Part shown: in pieces, positions 15,005 through 24,101 of the stretch | Layout: every line of letters starts with the position of its first letter | Numbering within the stretch: position 1 is the first letter of the stretch | NCBI RefSeq assembly: GCF_016744175.1 | Contig: NZ_JADGEV010000004.1 | Location: 94,089-140,831, forward strand | Direction: 5' to 3' | DNA: 46,743 nt | DNA from: Neptunomonas sp. | Lineage (GTDB): Bacteria > Pseudomonadota > Gammaproteobacteria > Pseudomonadales > Balneatricaceae | The notes under the pieces: model-generated | Seen by the model: the letters and a program-made list of their open reading frames with translations, nothing else | Told to the model about the DNA's origin: nothing | The model's database searches: none | Made by a program: the position numbers and the translations under genes

Positions 15005-16969
15005 TTGCTAACTGAAGATTCACTTGTCGCCTTAAAATCATTACAGAACCCAATTTGGGTATATGATATTGAGTGTTTCAGGATTCGCTGGGCAAACGAC
15101 CAAGCATTGATTTTTTGGGAAGCTGAGACTGAAAAAGAGCTATACAAGCGTGATTTTCAGAAAAATATGTCCGAAGCGATATATGCACTACTGAGCAATA
15201 ATTTAATTGAATATGGTCGTGGGCATGAACATACTCAATGGTGGACGTTGTTTCCAAACAACAAGCGAAAAGAGATCTACTGTCATTACTCTGGCGTCAA
15301 ATTAAATGATGGCCGTATTGCCATGTTGGCTCAAGTGGTTGTTACTCGTGAGTTACTTGAAACGGAACTGTCACTGCACTTATCAACTACAACTGTTTCT
15401 CTATGGGATGATAAAGGCTGTCTTAAAAGCGTCAATCCAATGTTTACTGATTTGTATGGGGAGTCACTTAAACATTTTCATGAGCTATTTTTTTCTGTTC
15501 GACAGGCAGATGAAATTTGGAAAGAAACGTTTGAAAGTGGAGAGTATGAGGCGGAGCTTTTCTTGCCAACGCCATTCGGTGAACAGTGGCATTACCTTAA
15601 CCTAAGGGTCAACCAAGGTGCCCATGGAAGTGTGTTGGTGGTTCGACAGTTTGATATTACAGAGCGTAAACAGCGTGAATTACACCATAAGCACCTAGCG
15701 CTAGTTGATCCGCTTACACAATTAAAAAACAGGTACGGAATTCTCCAGCAGCTGGAAGGTTTCGCTGAGAAAGGCCTGTCCTTCAGCTTGTTCTTTATCG
15801 ATTTAGATAACTTTAAAACAATCAACGATTACTATGGCCATGATCAAGGAGATAAATTACTAAGAGCATTATCCGATCGGCTACAGTTTCGCTTTTCTAG
15901 TGCGTTAAGCATTGCCAGACTTGGCGGCGATGAATTTTTATTAGTTGAAGCTGGCGATGTTGAATTAGAGCTTGTTGCTAACAAACTTATTTCGGCTATA
16001 TCTGAATCATTTAATTTAGAAGAGCTTGGTGATATACGAGTCACTGCCAGTATAGGCATCGCTAGTTTTCCTGCGGATGGGGAAAGTGTCGATGCAATTT
16101 TGAGGCATGCTGATGCAGCGATGTATGAAGCGAAAGAAAGCGGGAAAAGTACCTTTGTTTACTTCAACCAAAAGTTATCAAATGGTATTCAACGTCGCCA
16201 TCAGATGCGGCAGCTTCTTGAAAAAGCAATCGCTCATCATGAGTTTCGGGTCATCTATCAGCCTGTAATAAATACAGAAATGGGAAAAGTGGCAGGTATT
16301 GAGGCGTTACTGCAATGGGATAGTCCTGAGCTTGGTATTATCAAGCCTTCAGAGTATATGCCGGTAGCGGAAGAAAATGGCATGACCGGCTTGCTTGAAT
16401 GTTATCTGTTGGATCAGTCTTGTGAGCAGTTAGGAAGTTGGATTGAAGTGTCTGATTATAAGAACAATTCATTGTTTTTAGTGATAAGTGTTTCTATACG
16501 ACAGCTGAGTTGTCATGAGTTTATTTCATCTGTTAGCACATTATTAAGTGACCAAGGTATTGATCCTACTACTGTAATGTTACAAGTGAGTGGAGCTCAA
16601 TCTTTAGATAATAAATTGGTGACTCAAGGCTTAGTACAGTTACGAAAATTGGGGCTTAAGATCATGCTTTCAGACTTTTGTGCGCAAAGTTCATCATTAG
16701 CATTTCTATATCGCTTACCTATTACACATGTAAAGCTTGATAAGAAAACTGTCGGGGCGTTAGAACAAGGGGCTCTGCCTGTTATTCAGGCCATAATCGA
16801 TATGGCACAAAAGATGAATATAGATGTTGTTGCATCAGGGGTATCGGACCAAACGCAGAGTGACTTATTAAAAGAGAATGGATGTTATTTATGCCAAGGG
16901 ACGGTGTTCTCAGAGAGTGATGAGGCCAAAAATAGAGAAATATCTGGCCTCAGGCGTGTTCAATTCTGA
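15005..16969 (+). CDS. PAS-GGDEF diguanylate cyclase with degenerate EAL domain
   Basis: This protein of about 654 aa has two PAS-like sensory regions (roughly 8-115 and 125-222), a GGDEF domain (230-390) with intact G-G-D-E-F at 307-311 and no RxxD I-site, and an EAL-fold domain (400-650). The EAL keeps E-A-L-L-Q-W (433-438) and the late lysine (Lys577), but it has lost other metal ligands. The usual N-x-S is S-V-S (Ser495), DDFG is S-D-F-C (556-559), and A-E-G-V-E is A-S-G-V-S (610-614). It should therefore make but not degrade c-di-GMP. I prefer TTG at 15005, since GAGGG lies 8 nt upstream; a GTG at 14996 overlaps that site. Confidence 0.85.
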   Translation: MLTEDSLVALKSLQNPIWVYDIECFRIRWANDQALIFWEAETEKELYKRDFQKNMSEAIYALLSNNLIEYGRGHEHTQWWTLFPNNKRKEIYCHYSGVKLNDGRIAMLAQVVVTRELLETELSLHLSTTTVSLWDDKGCLKSVNPMFTDLYGESLKHFHELFFSVRQADEIWKETFESGEYEAELFLPTPFGEQWHYLNLRVNQGAHGSVLVVRQFDITERKQRELHHKHLALVDPLTQLKNRYGILQQLEGFAEKGLSFSLFFIDLDNFKTINDYYGHDQGDKLLRALSDRLQFRFSSALSIARLGGDEFLLVEAGDVELELVANKLISAISESFNLEELGDIRVTASIGIASFPADGESVDAILRHADAAMYEAKESGKSTFVYFNQKLSNGIQRRHQMRQLLEKAIAHHEFRVIYQPVINTEMGKVAGIEALLQWDSPELGIIKPSEYMPVAEENGMTGLLECYLLDQSCEQLGSWIEVSDYKNNSLFLVISVSIRQLSCHEFISSVSTLLSDQGIDPTTVMLQVSGAQSLDNKLVTQGLVQLRKLGLKIMLSDFCAQSSSLAFLYRLPITHVKLDKKTVGALEQGALPVIQAIIDMAQKMNIDVVASGVSDQTQSDLLKENGCYLCQGTVFSESDEAKNREISGLRRVQF

Positions 16970-16972
16970 GAG

Positions 16973-17407
16973 TTAAACAGCTTCTTTACGATCGACCATA
17001 AAAGTGGCAGATCCTGTCGCGACAAGTTTTTCACCAACATGAACGTCAGTCTTTGCTGTCACGCGGCGGCGCTTCTGGTCAATTTCAGTAATCGTTAGTG
17101 TTGCTTTGGCAGTGTCACCAATAAATACAGGTGCACGGAATTTTATTTGTTGGTCAATATAAATTGCACCAGGACCCGGTAAGCGCGTGCCCGCAACTGT
17201 TGAAATAAGGGCTGCACTGAACATTCCGTGGACGATTCTTTTTTCAAAAGGCGTTGTTTTTGCGTATTCGTCATTAATGTGGATAGGGTTGTTATCGCCT
17301 GATATGCCTGCAAACATGTATACGTCTGATTCAGAAATGGTTTTAGCATAAAAGTCGCTCATACCTACTTCTAGGTCTTCTAGATAATAACCGTGAAGGT
17401 CCTGCAT
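16973..17407 (-). CDS. MaoC-like (R)-specific enoyl-CoA hydratase
   Basis: This 144-aa single hotdog MaoC-like dehydratase carries the hydratase 2 motif F-A-G-I-S-G-D-N-N-P-I-H with the catalytic pair Asp38 and His43, followed by R-I-V-H-G-M. It resembles PhaJ-type enzymes that interconvert trans-2-enoyl-CoA and (R)-3-hydroxyacyl-CoA. It ends three bases from the convergent GGDEF-EAL gene and is divergent from the acyl-CoA dehydrogenase at 17580, which could supply its enoyl-CoA substrate. A minus-strand GGAGATG-like site precedes the start. Confidence 0.85.
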   Translation of the reverse strand: MQDLHGYYLEDLEVGMSDFYAKTISESDVYMFAGISGDNNPIHINDEYAKTTPFEKRIVHGMFSAALISTVAGTRLPGPGAIYIDQQIKFRAPVFIGDTAKATLTITEIDQKRRRVTAKTDVHVGEKLVATGSATFMVDRKEAV

Positions 17408-17485
17408 TTTTCATCTCCAAAATAGTTGTTGAGTAAAAATATCCCTCTAATCCAAAGTATTAGGGGAAATTATTAGTGATTTAAA

Positions 17486-17500
17486 ATTCTATGATAGAAT
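17486..17500. promoter_or_regulatory. 15-bp perfect inverted repeat in maoC/acyl-CoA dehydrogenase intergenic region
   Basis: ATTCTAT-G-ATAGAAT is a perfect inverted repeat with 7-bp arms around a single central base, lying in the 172-bp divergent region. It overlaps a possible -10 (TATGAT). It is a candidate operator coordinating the hydratase and dehydrogenase genes. The regulator is unknown. Confidence 0.4.
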
Positions 17501-17579
17501 AAGTGAATTCCCTGATCGGAGCGAGTAGTACGCTTCAATTAAATGGTCTCCTAACTTGGCTACAGAGAGAAGATGAGAT

Positions 17580-19373
17580 ATGGCTGATTATAAAGCTCCG
17601 GTAAAAGACATGCAGTTTATTCTGGAAAATATTTCCCGCATGCCTCAATTAGCACAACTTGCTACTTTTGAAGATGCGACTCCTGATATGGTTAGCGCTA
17701 TTCTTGAAGAAGCGGGTAGGGTGTCAGCAGAAGTTATAGCACCCACAAATACGGTAGGAGATGAGCAGGGTGTTAAGCTTGAAGACGGTACGGTAAAAAT
17801 TCCTGATGGTTTTGCGCAAGCGTACCAGCAATACGCTGAGGGCGGCTGGGGGTCTTTACAATTTGATCCTGAATACGGTGGACAAGGTTTGCCTTATTCT
17901 TTATCTACATCAGTTATGGAGATGTGGCAGTCCGCTAATATGTCTTGGGGTTTGTGTCCGCTATTAAGCCAAGGCGCTGTAGAAGCTTTGTATTTAAATG
18001 GTAGCGATGAACTAAAGAATTTGTATCTTCCAAAAATGATTAGCGGTGAATGGACAGGCACTATGAATCTGACTGAACCAGGTGCCGGTTCGGATTTATC
18101 TGCAATACGTAGCAAAGCAATTCCAGAAGGTGATCACTATCTAATAAGTGGCCAGAAAATCTTCATCACATGGGGCGACCATGAGATGGCGGATAACATT
18201 ATTCATTTAGTATTAGCTCGCCTTCCTGATGCTCCCGCAGGTGTTCGTGGCATTTCGTTATTCTTAGTTCCTAAGTTTTTAGTAAATGAGAATGGCGACT
18301 TGGGCAAACGTAACGATGTCGAAGCTGCTTCTTTGGAGCATAAACTGGGTATCCATGCTAGCCCGACATGTGTCATGGCGTTTGGAGAAAATACGGGTGC
18401 CATAGGCTATTTAATAGGTGAAGCCGGGAAGGGCCTTGCTTGCATGTTCACCATGATGAATAACGCACGCTTAGCGGTTGGTTTACAAGGTGTCGCTATT
18501 TCTGAACGTGCTTACCAGCAAGCACTTTGGTATGCAGGTGATCGAACACAAGGTAAAGCTGTGGGCTTCCAAGAAGACGGGCCTATTTTACGCCATGCGG
18601 ATATTCGTCGTATGTTAATGACTATGAAATCATTTACTGAAGCGGGTCGCTCATTGGCATATGATGCATGTGCTAGTCTAGATTTTTCTCATGCACTTGA
18701 AGATAAATCAATAGCAGCGAAAGAGAAGGCACGTGCAGCATATTTGACACCTATCGTTAAAGGCTGGTGCACTGAAGTGGCTCAAGAAGTAACTTCATTG
18801 GGTGTGCAAGTCCATGGAGGGATGGGCTTTATAGAAGAAACAGGAGCGGCGCAGCATTTTCGTGATGCACGTATCTTGCCTATCTATGAAGGGACTAACA
18901 GCATTCAGGCTTTAGATCTTGTCGGACGAAAAACATTATCTGACCACGGATCTGCTGCAGAGTCTGTTATGGATGAGATATCAGCAACGCTGGTAGAAGC
19001 GCGTGAATCAGCACGTTTTAGAGACAGTGCTGAAAAAATCCAATGTGCTTTAGATGTCGTAAAAACGGTTACGAAGCAGTTACTGTCTGACTCTGCAGAT
19101 GACAAGTACTTCTCGGGAGCCGTCGCATATAACTACATGATGATGATGGGTACATTATGTGGCGGATGGCAGTTGTTGCGTGGTGGCTTAGCAGCTGAAA
19201 GCAAACAGGGGCAAGGTGAAAGTGACCCTTACCTTGAAGCTAAACAACTTACCGCTTTGTTCTATATGGACCAAGTATTGCCACGATACGTAAGTTATTC
19301 ATCAATGGTTACCACGGGTAGTAAAGCAATTATGGCCTTTACAGATGAGCATTTAGAATCGGCCTTTAGCTAA
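17580..19373 (+). CDS. Acyl-CoA dehydrogenase, DmdC-like family
   Basis: This 597-aa FAD-dependent acyl-CoA dehydrogenase belongs to the long form that includes DmdC (3-methylmercaptopropionyl-CoA dehydrogenase). It is about 200 residues longer than ordinary acyl-CoA dehydrogenases, owing to N- and C-terminal extensions. It shows M-N-L-T-E-P-G-A-G-S-D, the Q-V-H-G-G-M-G-F segment and Y-E-G-T-N-S-I-Q with the catalytic base Glu437. It introduces the 2,3 double bond into an acyl-CoA, passing electrons to ETF. It has its own upstream region, shared divergently with the MaoC gene. Together with the DmdB-like ligase 3 kb upstream, it could act on methylmercaptopropionyl-CoA or simple acyl-CoAs. 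Confidence 0.88.
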   Translation: MADYKAPVKDMQFILENISRMPQLAQLATFEDATPDMVSAILEEAGRVSAEVIAPTNTVGDEQGVKLEDGTVKIPDGFAQAYQQYAEGGWGSLQFDPEYGGQGLPYSLSTSVMEMWQSANMSWGLCPLLSQGAVEALYLNGSDELKNLYLPKMISGEWTGTMNLTEPGAGSDLSAIRSKAIPEGDHYLISGQKIFITWGDHEMADNIIHLVLARLPDAPAGVRGISLFLVPKFLVNENGDLGKRNDVEAASLEHKLGIHASPTCVMAFGENTGAIGYLIGEAGKGLACMFTMMNNARLAVGLQGVAISERAYQQALWYAGDRTQGKAVGFQEDGPILRHADIRRMLMTMKSFTEAGRSLAYDACASLDFSHALEDKSIAAKEKARAAYLTPIVKGWCTEVAQEVTSLGVQVHGGMGFIEETGAAQHFRDARILPIYEGTNSIQALDLVGRKTLSDHGSAAESVMDEISATLVEARESARFRDSAEKIQCALDVVKTVTKQLLSDSADDKYFSGAVAYNYMMMMGTLCGGWQLLRGGLAAESKQGQGESDPYLEAKQLTALFYMDQVLPRYVSYSSMVTTGSKAIMAFTDEHLESAFS

Positions 19374-19399
19374 TTGAAAATGCTTTTATAGAACAAAGC

Positions 19400-19424
19400 A
19401 AACACCCGCTAGTGCGGGTGTTTT
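19400..19424 (+). terminator. Terminator after acyl-CoA dehydrogenase
   Basis: A 10-bp stem AAACACCCGC (19400-19409) pairs with GCGGGTGTTT (19414-19423) across a TAGT loop. It ends in four T residues and lies 27 bp after the stop. Confidence 0.85.
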
Positions 19425-19501
19425 GCTATCCAATACTGCCGAAATCGGGTAAGGTGTCGCATAGAATATTTCCAATAAATTGAAAGGGATTATTGCCAGT
19501 C

Positions 19502-20695
19502 ATGATCATTACACCAAAGATCCGTGGTTTCATTTGTACTACGTCTCACCCTACGGGTTGTGCTCAGAATGTGCGAGAGCAGATTGAGTTTGTTAAGCAG
19601 AAAGGCCAGATAGAAAATGGGCCTAAACGCGTTTTGGTAGTTGGGTCGTCCAGTGGTTATGGATTATCTTCTCGTATTGAAGCAGCATTTGGTTCAGGCG
19701 CTGCAACGATTGGTGTTTTCTTCGAGAAGCCAGCAACAGAGAAAAAAACAGGGACAGCAGGTTGGTATAACGCTGCAGCCTTTGAGCAACAAGCTATCGA
19801 AGCAGGCTTATACTCAAAAAGCATTAATGGTGATGCGTTCTCTCATGATGCCAAAAAGAAAACAATTGAGTTGATTAAAGAAGATTTGGGTCAAATCGAT
19901 CTCATTGTTTACTCATTAGCTTCACCTGTTCGTAAAATGCCAGAAACTGGCGAAGTAGTGCGCTCAGTGCTTAAACCTATTGGTGAGTCGTATAAATCCA
20001 CCGCTATTGATACGAATAAAGACATCATTATCAATGCAGAGATTGAGCCTGCTAGCGAAGAAGAGATAGCCAATACCGTCACCGTTATGGGCGGCGAAGA
20101 TTGGGAGCTATGGGTTCATGCGTTAAATGATGCCGGTGTGTTAGCTGATGGTTGTAAAACCGTTGCCTATAGCTACATTGGTACTGAAATTACGTGGCCC
20201 ATTTATTGGGATGGCGCACTTGGTAAGGCAAAACAAGACCTTGATCGTGCGGCGGGAGAGTTAAACACGCTATTGTCTGCTAATGGCGGACAAGCAAATG
20301 TCGGTGTTCTTAAGTCTGTAGTTACTCAGGCCAGTTCAGCTATCCCGGTCATGCCTTTGTACCTATCAATGGTTTTTAAAATCATGAAGGAGAAAGGGCT
20401 TCATGAAGGGTGCATGGATCAAGTCGACCGTCTGTTCCGGACAGGACTGTATGGCGATTCTGGTGCAATAGATGATAACAACCGCTTCCGTATGGATGAT
20501 TGGGAGCTACGTGACGATGTACAAAACCCTTGTATGAACCTTTGGGAACAAGTAACAACAGAGAATCTATTTGATTTAACAGATTATGCTGATTATAAAA
20601 AAGAATTTCTGAAACTATTTGGATTTTCAGTTAAAGGCGTCGATTATGACGCCGATATTAGTTCTGTAGTTGATTTTAACGTTATTGATTTGTAA
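19502..20695 (+). CDS. fabV: Trans-2-enoyl-ACP/CoA reductase FabV
   Basis: This 397-aa NADH-dependent enoyl reductase catalyses the last step of fatty-acid elongation in place of FabI. The N-terminus [17 protein letters not shown] is characteristic, the nucleotide-binding V-V-G-S-S-S-G-Y-G follows, and the Y-x8-K active-site pair falls at Tyr235 and Lys244, as in Burkholderia FabV. I choose ATG 19502 over an upstream TTG because it gives the canonical start. FabV enzymes are intrinsically insensitive to triclosan, a known family trait. The gene is monocistronic, flanked by terminators on both sides. Confidence 0.95.
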   Translation: MIITPKIRGFICTTSHPTGCAQNVREQIEFVKQKGQIENGPKRVLVVGSSSGYGLSSRIEAAFGSGAATIGVFFEKPATEKKTGTAGWYNAAAFEQQAIEAGLYSKSINGDAFSHDAKKKTIELIKEDLGQIDLIVYSLASPVRKMPETGEVVRSVLKPIGESYKSTAIDTNKDIIINAEIEPASEEEIANTVTVMGGEDWELWVHALNDAGVLADGCKTVAYSYIGTEITWPIYWDGALGKAKQDLDRAAGELNTLLSANGGQANVGVLKSVVTQASSAIPVMPLYLSMVFKIMKEKGLHEGCMDQVDRLFRTGLYGDSGAIDDNNRFRMDDWELRDDVQNPCMNLWEQVTTENLFDLTDYADYKKEFLKLFGFSVKGVDYDADISSVVDFNVIDL

Positions 20696-20713
20696 TAGTT
20701 TTCATCATCAAAT

Positions 20714-20739
20714 AAACCCTGCCTAGTGCAGGGTTTTTT
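20714..20739 (+). terminator. Terminator after fabV
   Basis: A 9-bp perfect stem AAACCCTGC (20714-20722) pairs with GCAGGGTTT (20728-20736) across a CTAGT loop and runs into a T6 tract (20734-20739). It is 18 bp after the fabV stop. Confidence 0.92.
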
Positions 20740-20803
20740 ATTGCGATTAAAAAAAAATAGGCTATATTGTTTATGCGTAACTCATAAGGATAGGGTTAAT
20801 AAA

Positions 20804-21241
20804 ATGCTAAGGATTATAGGTTTAATTGTTGTTTCTTTTATCTGTGCAGGGTGCCAAAGTAACCCTTCAGTTCCAATTGGTAATGTATCAGTGACGGGAG
20901 ATCCAATCGCTTCTCTGAAAGCGACGTCATGGTCTGTTAAAACCGTTGCCGGACGAGGCCTCATGGAGTATCTGACATTGACGCTGACGTTTGATAACGA
21001 GGTAGAGCTCACCGGTTTTTCAGGCTGTAATTGGTTTAAAGGTCATTACAAAATCACGAGCTCTCAACTTGAGGTAGAGGCGTTATCTTCTACAAAAAAA
21101 TACTGTTCCAAAGTAATAATGTACCAGGAACATTTATTATTAAAAGAACTGTCTAAGCCACTTACGTTGTCTCAGAAAAATAATAAAGTGATCCAATTAA
21201 TAAATAATAAGGGCAAAGTAACGAGTTTGATGATGCAATAA
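20804..21241 (+). CDS. META/HslJ-domain lipoprotein
   Basis: This 145-aa predicted lipoprotein has a short signal peptide with the lipobox I-C-A-G-C (Cys17 as lipidation site) followed by one META domain (about residues 37-140). The domain features are W-S-V, T-L-T-F, G-F-S-G-C-N-W-F-K-G-H-Y and a T-K-K-Y-C ... E-H-L-L-L block. HslJ-type META proteins are outer-membrane or periplasmic and linked to heat-shock and novobiocin tolerance in E. coli; no enzymatic role is known. I use the ATG at 20804, which gives a proper signal peptide and has an AAGGATAGGG ribosome site. Longer in-frame starts overlap the fabV terminator. Confidence 0.85.
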   Translation: MLRIIGLIVVSFICAGCQSNPSVPIGNVSVTGDPIASLKATSWSVKTVAGRGLMEYLTLTLTFDNEVELTGFSGCNWFKGHYKITSSQLEVEALSSTKKYCSKVIMYQEHLLLKELSKPLTLSQKNNKVIQLINNKGKVTSLMMQ

Positions 21242-21328
21242 TTTCATCTAGAATATTTTATATTACTAGGCTGGCTGTTAGATTTCTGGGATAATTGTGG
21301 GTTAACCCAACAAGATTTCTATTATTCC

Positions 21329-23551
21329 ATGATAAGAACAGCTCCCGACCTTTTTTCACATACTCCCTATTGGGCCGAGTGTTTCGGTTCCGCTCCTTTT
21401 TTCCCAACTACCCGCCAAGAAATGGAAACACTAGGCTGGGATAGCTGTGATGTGATTTTAATCACAGGTGATGCCTATGTTGACCATCCCAGTTTTGGCA
21501 TGGCCGTTATGGGGCGGGTTTTGGAGGCACAAGGCTTTCGCGTTGGTATTATTGCTCAGCCTGATTGGCGCTCAACTCATGACTTTAATGAACTTGGTCG
21601 TCCTAATCTGTATTTTGGGGTGACGGCTGGGAACATGGACTCAATGATCAACCGTTATACGGCTGATTTGCGTGTACGTCACGATGATGCTTACACACCA
21701 AGCGGTGCTGAAGGAAAACGGCCTGACCGAGCTGTCATTGTTTATTCTCAACGCTGTCGTGAATTGTACAAAGATGTTCCTCTTGTTATTGGCGGAATTG
21801 AAGCCAGTTTGCGTCGTATTGCTCAATATGATTATTGGAGTAATAAAGTTCGCCGCTCTGTGCTGGTCGATTCTGGTGCTGATATTCTTCTCTATGGTAA
21901 TGCCGAACGTGCCATCGTGGATTTAACTCATCGCCTTGCTGCCGGTGAGCCAATACAAGATATAAATAATTTACGTGGTACGGTTGTCGTGCGTGAATTT
22001 GTTCCTGAAGGTTACATTGAAGTCGACTCGACTCGTGTTGATTGGCCAGGACATATAGATGATTTCCAGAACCCGTATGAATATATTGCTGAACCATCAA
22101 AATGCGCCTCAGATAAAGCGAAAAGTGACCCGCAAGAAGTCATGCCCCTGAGGATTATTCCTGAGCCTCTTAAAGGCAAGCAAAGGCTAGACAGTAATAA
22201 AACTTATATCCGTTTACCATCATTAGAAAAAGTTACTAAAGACCCAGTGTTGTACGCACATGCGTCTAGAATTTTGCATTTAGAATCTAATCCTCACAAT
22301 GCAAAAGCATTAGTGCAGCGAGATGGAAAGCGAGAAATTTGGGCTAATCCGCCGCCAATTCCGCTTGAGACCTCTGAGATGGATGCGGTTTTTGGGTTGC
22401 CTTATCAGCGTATTCCGCATCCAAAATATGGCGACCAAAAAATACCGGCATATGACATGATTCGGTTCTCGATTAATATCATGCGTGGCTGCTTTGGCGG
22501 TTGCACTTTTTGTTCAATTACGGAGCATGAAGGGCGTGTGATTCAAAGTCGGTCACAAGAATCGGTTATTAAAGAAATTGAGGATATACGCGACAGAGTA
22601 CCAGGTTTTACCGGTATGATTTCAGACTTGGGTGGCCCTACCTCTAATATGTACCACCTTAACTGTAATGATGCTGAGATACAGGCATCGTGTCGTAAGT
22701 TGTCATGCGTTTATCCTGTGATCTGTAAAAACCTGAAAACGGATCATAGCGAAACAACACAGCTATACCGTAAAGCACGAGCACTCAAAGGCGTTCATAC
22801 GGTGGCTATTGCTTCAGGTCTTCGATATGACCTGGCTGTAGAAGACCCAGAATATGTAAAAGAACTCGTAACTCATCATGTTGGCGGCTATCTAAAAATT
22901 GCACCGGAGCATAGTGAAGAGGGGACGCTTACAAAAATGATGAAACCGGGCATGGGCACTTATGACCGGTTCAAGAAGATGTTCGATAAATACTCGAAAG
23001 AAGCCGGTAAAAAGCAGTATCTGATCCCATATTTCATAGCCGCTCATCCGGGTTGTGAAGATGAAGATATGTTGAATCTTGCTTTGTGGCTAAAAGAGCA
23101 TCAGTTTAGAGTAGATCAGGTTCAGACTTTTTATCCATCCCCCATGGCATTAGCTACGGCCATGTACCACTCTGGTCGCAACCCATTGAAAAAAGTGAGT
23201 TATAAGAGTGAGAAACTCTACATACCTCGCGAGCTTGAACAGCGAAGATCTCAAAAGTCATTGTTACGTTATCATGATGCAGATAACTGGCCACGCCTGC
23301 GTGAAGTGTTAGAAAAAATGGGTCGTGGGGACTTAATAGGTAATGCTGATTGGCAGCTAGTACCTGCAGAAGAAAAAGTACGTAATTTGCGTGCTAGTGG
23401 GGCCCATAAGAAAGCCGCGTTAGCGAAGAAAGATGCTGTAACAATGAAACAGAAGCTTTCAAACCGTCCAACGGCTACTGCGCGTAAAAAAGCTGCAGGG
23501 AAAACAAACAAGAAAGTTAATAAGCAGCGCAGTGTTAAAAAAGGAGGGTAA
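21329..23551 (+). CDS. ygiQ: YgiQ family radical SAM protein
   Basis: This 740-aa radical SAM protein has a UPF0313/YgiQ N-terminal domain ([23 protein letters not shown], close to E. coli YgiQ) and a central radical SAM barrel with the 4Fe-4S motif C-x3-C-x2-C at Cys388, Cys392 and Cys395. A lysine-rich basic tail of about 60 residues ends the protein and could bind RNA or DNA. The substrate of the family is unknown. The start ATG at 21329 aligns with the conserved N-terminus. Hairpins lie downstream. Confidence 0.93.
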   Translation: MIRTAPDLFSHTPYWAECFGSAPFFPTTRQEMETLGWDSCDVILITGDAYVDHPSFGMAVMGRVLEAQGFRVGIIAQPDWRSTHDFNELGRPNLYFGVTAGNMDSMINRYTADLRVRHDDAYTPSGAEGKRPDRAVIVYSQRCRELYKDVPLVIGGIEASLRRIAQYDYWSNKVRRSVLVDSGADILLYGNAERAIVDLTHRLAAGEPIQDINNLRGTVVVREFVPEGYIEVDSTRVDWPGHIDDFQNPYEYIAEPSKCASDKAKSDPQEVMPLRIIPEPLKGKQRLDSNKTYIRLPSLEKVTKDPVLYAHASRILHLESNPHNAKALVQRDGKREIWANPPPIPLETSEMDAVFGLPYQRIPHPKYGDQKIPAYDMIRFSINIMRGCFGGCTFCSITEHEGRVIQSRSQESVIKEIEDIRDRVPGFTGMISDLGGPTSNMYHLNCNDAEIQASCRKLSCVYPVICKNLKTDHSETTQLYRKARALKGVHTVAIASGLRYDLAVEDPEYVKELVTHHVGGYLKIAPEHSEEGTLTKMMKPGMGTYDRFKKMFDKYSKEAGKKQYLIPYFIAAHPGCEDEDMLNLALWLKEHQFRVDQVQTFYPSPMALATAMYHSGRNPLKKVSYKSEKLYIPRELEQRRSQKSLLRYHDADNWPRLREVLEKMGRGDLIGNADWQLVPAEEKVRNLRASGAHKKAALAKKDAVTMKQKLSNRPTATARKKAAGKTNKKVNKQRSVKKGG

Positions 23552-23564
23552 GCAATTCATCTAA

Positions 23565-23587
23565 GAGGGTTGTGATAGACAGCCCTC
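23565..23587 (+). terminator. Hairpin after ygiQ
   Basis: GAGGGTTGT (23565-23573) pairs with ACAGCCCTC (23579-23587), with one G-U pair and a GATAG loop. The following CTTGTTGTT is only weakly U-rich. A second AT-rich hairpin (23642-23649 with 23656-23663) lies closer to the convergent HlyU-family gene. Confidence 0.5.
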
Positions 23588-23670
23588 CTTGTTGTTATGA
23601 ATTTTCATCGATACTGTATGAGCGCGTAAATTCAACATATTAAAAATACACGGATGTATTTTTAATAAAT

Positions 23671-23955
23671 CTAATTAAAAATATTATCTCCTTGTTGGTC
23701 AATCATTAGCTTTGCTTTACGAAACGTTTCTTTTACACAAAGTTCAGACGTTGGCAGAACATCAGCTCGAATAAAGGTGTGCTTTTTATCTTCCCCTTTT
23801 TCTATGAAGCCACTGATGCGAAATTGTGCGCCTTCTGCTGCTGGTGAAGCAGATAACAGGTAGCCTTTGTACTCTTCTTGTGATGTTGTTGTAGGTGAGG
23901 TTACTGGATCACTTTCTGCAGTAAAGATGCCCAGTAGTGATTTTAACAAGCCCAT
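23671..23955 (-). CDS. HlyU family (PF10115-type) small protein
   Basis: This 94-aa protein matches the short HlyU family: M-G-L-L-K-S-L-L-G at the start, E-Y-K-G-Y near residue 30, F-R-I-S-G-F-I, H-T-F-I-R-A-D-V-L-P, and a final M-I-D-Q-Q-G-D-N-I-F. The family name derives from annotation as a haemolysin activator. It is unrelated to the ArsR-type HlyU of Vibrio and has no known helix-turn-helix, so regulation is unproven. The AGGAGCAGTA ribosome site is strong. It is divergent from the sensory GGDEF gene downstream. Confidence 0.8.
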   Translation of the reverse strand: MGLLKSLLGIFTAESDPVTSPTTTSQEEYKGYLLSASPAAEGAQFRISGFIEKGEDKKHTFIRADVLPTSELCVKETFRKAKLMIDQQGDNIFN

Positions 23956-24101
23956 TACTGCTCCTATTAAGAATTGGTAGTGCTATTTAAAAGATAACTC
24001 TACCAGAAATGCAAAGCGAACAAAGTAAAATAGTAGTGCAATTTTTTCTCTCTGCTATGCTGATAAGTACAATTGGCTTTGTTCATGTAATATTAAGGAT
24101 G

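Noticed and set aside
13220-19373. A dedicated DMSP demethylation locus
   Set aside because: No dmdA or dmdD/acuH is present, and DmdB/DmdC-like enzymes also serve general acyl-CoA metabolism, so only the family resemblance is reported.
21298-21309. Palindrome TGGGTTAACCCA upstream of ygiQ
   Set aside because: A 12-bp palindrome near a start is noted, but there is no regulator or repeat context; one such match is expected by chance in a window this size.
21786-22100. 104-aa open frame antisense to ygiQ
   Set aside because: Composition is histidine- and glutamine-rich with no motif; the opposite strand encodes conserved YgiQ.
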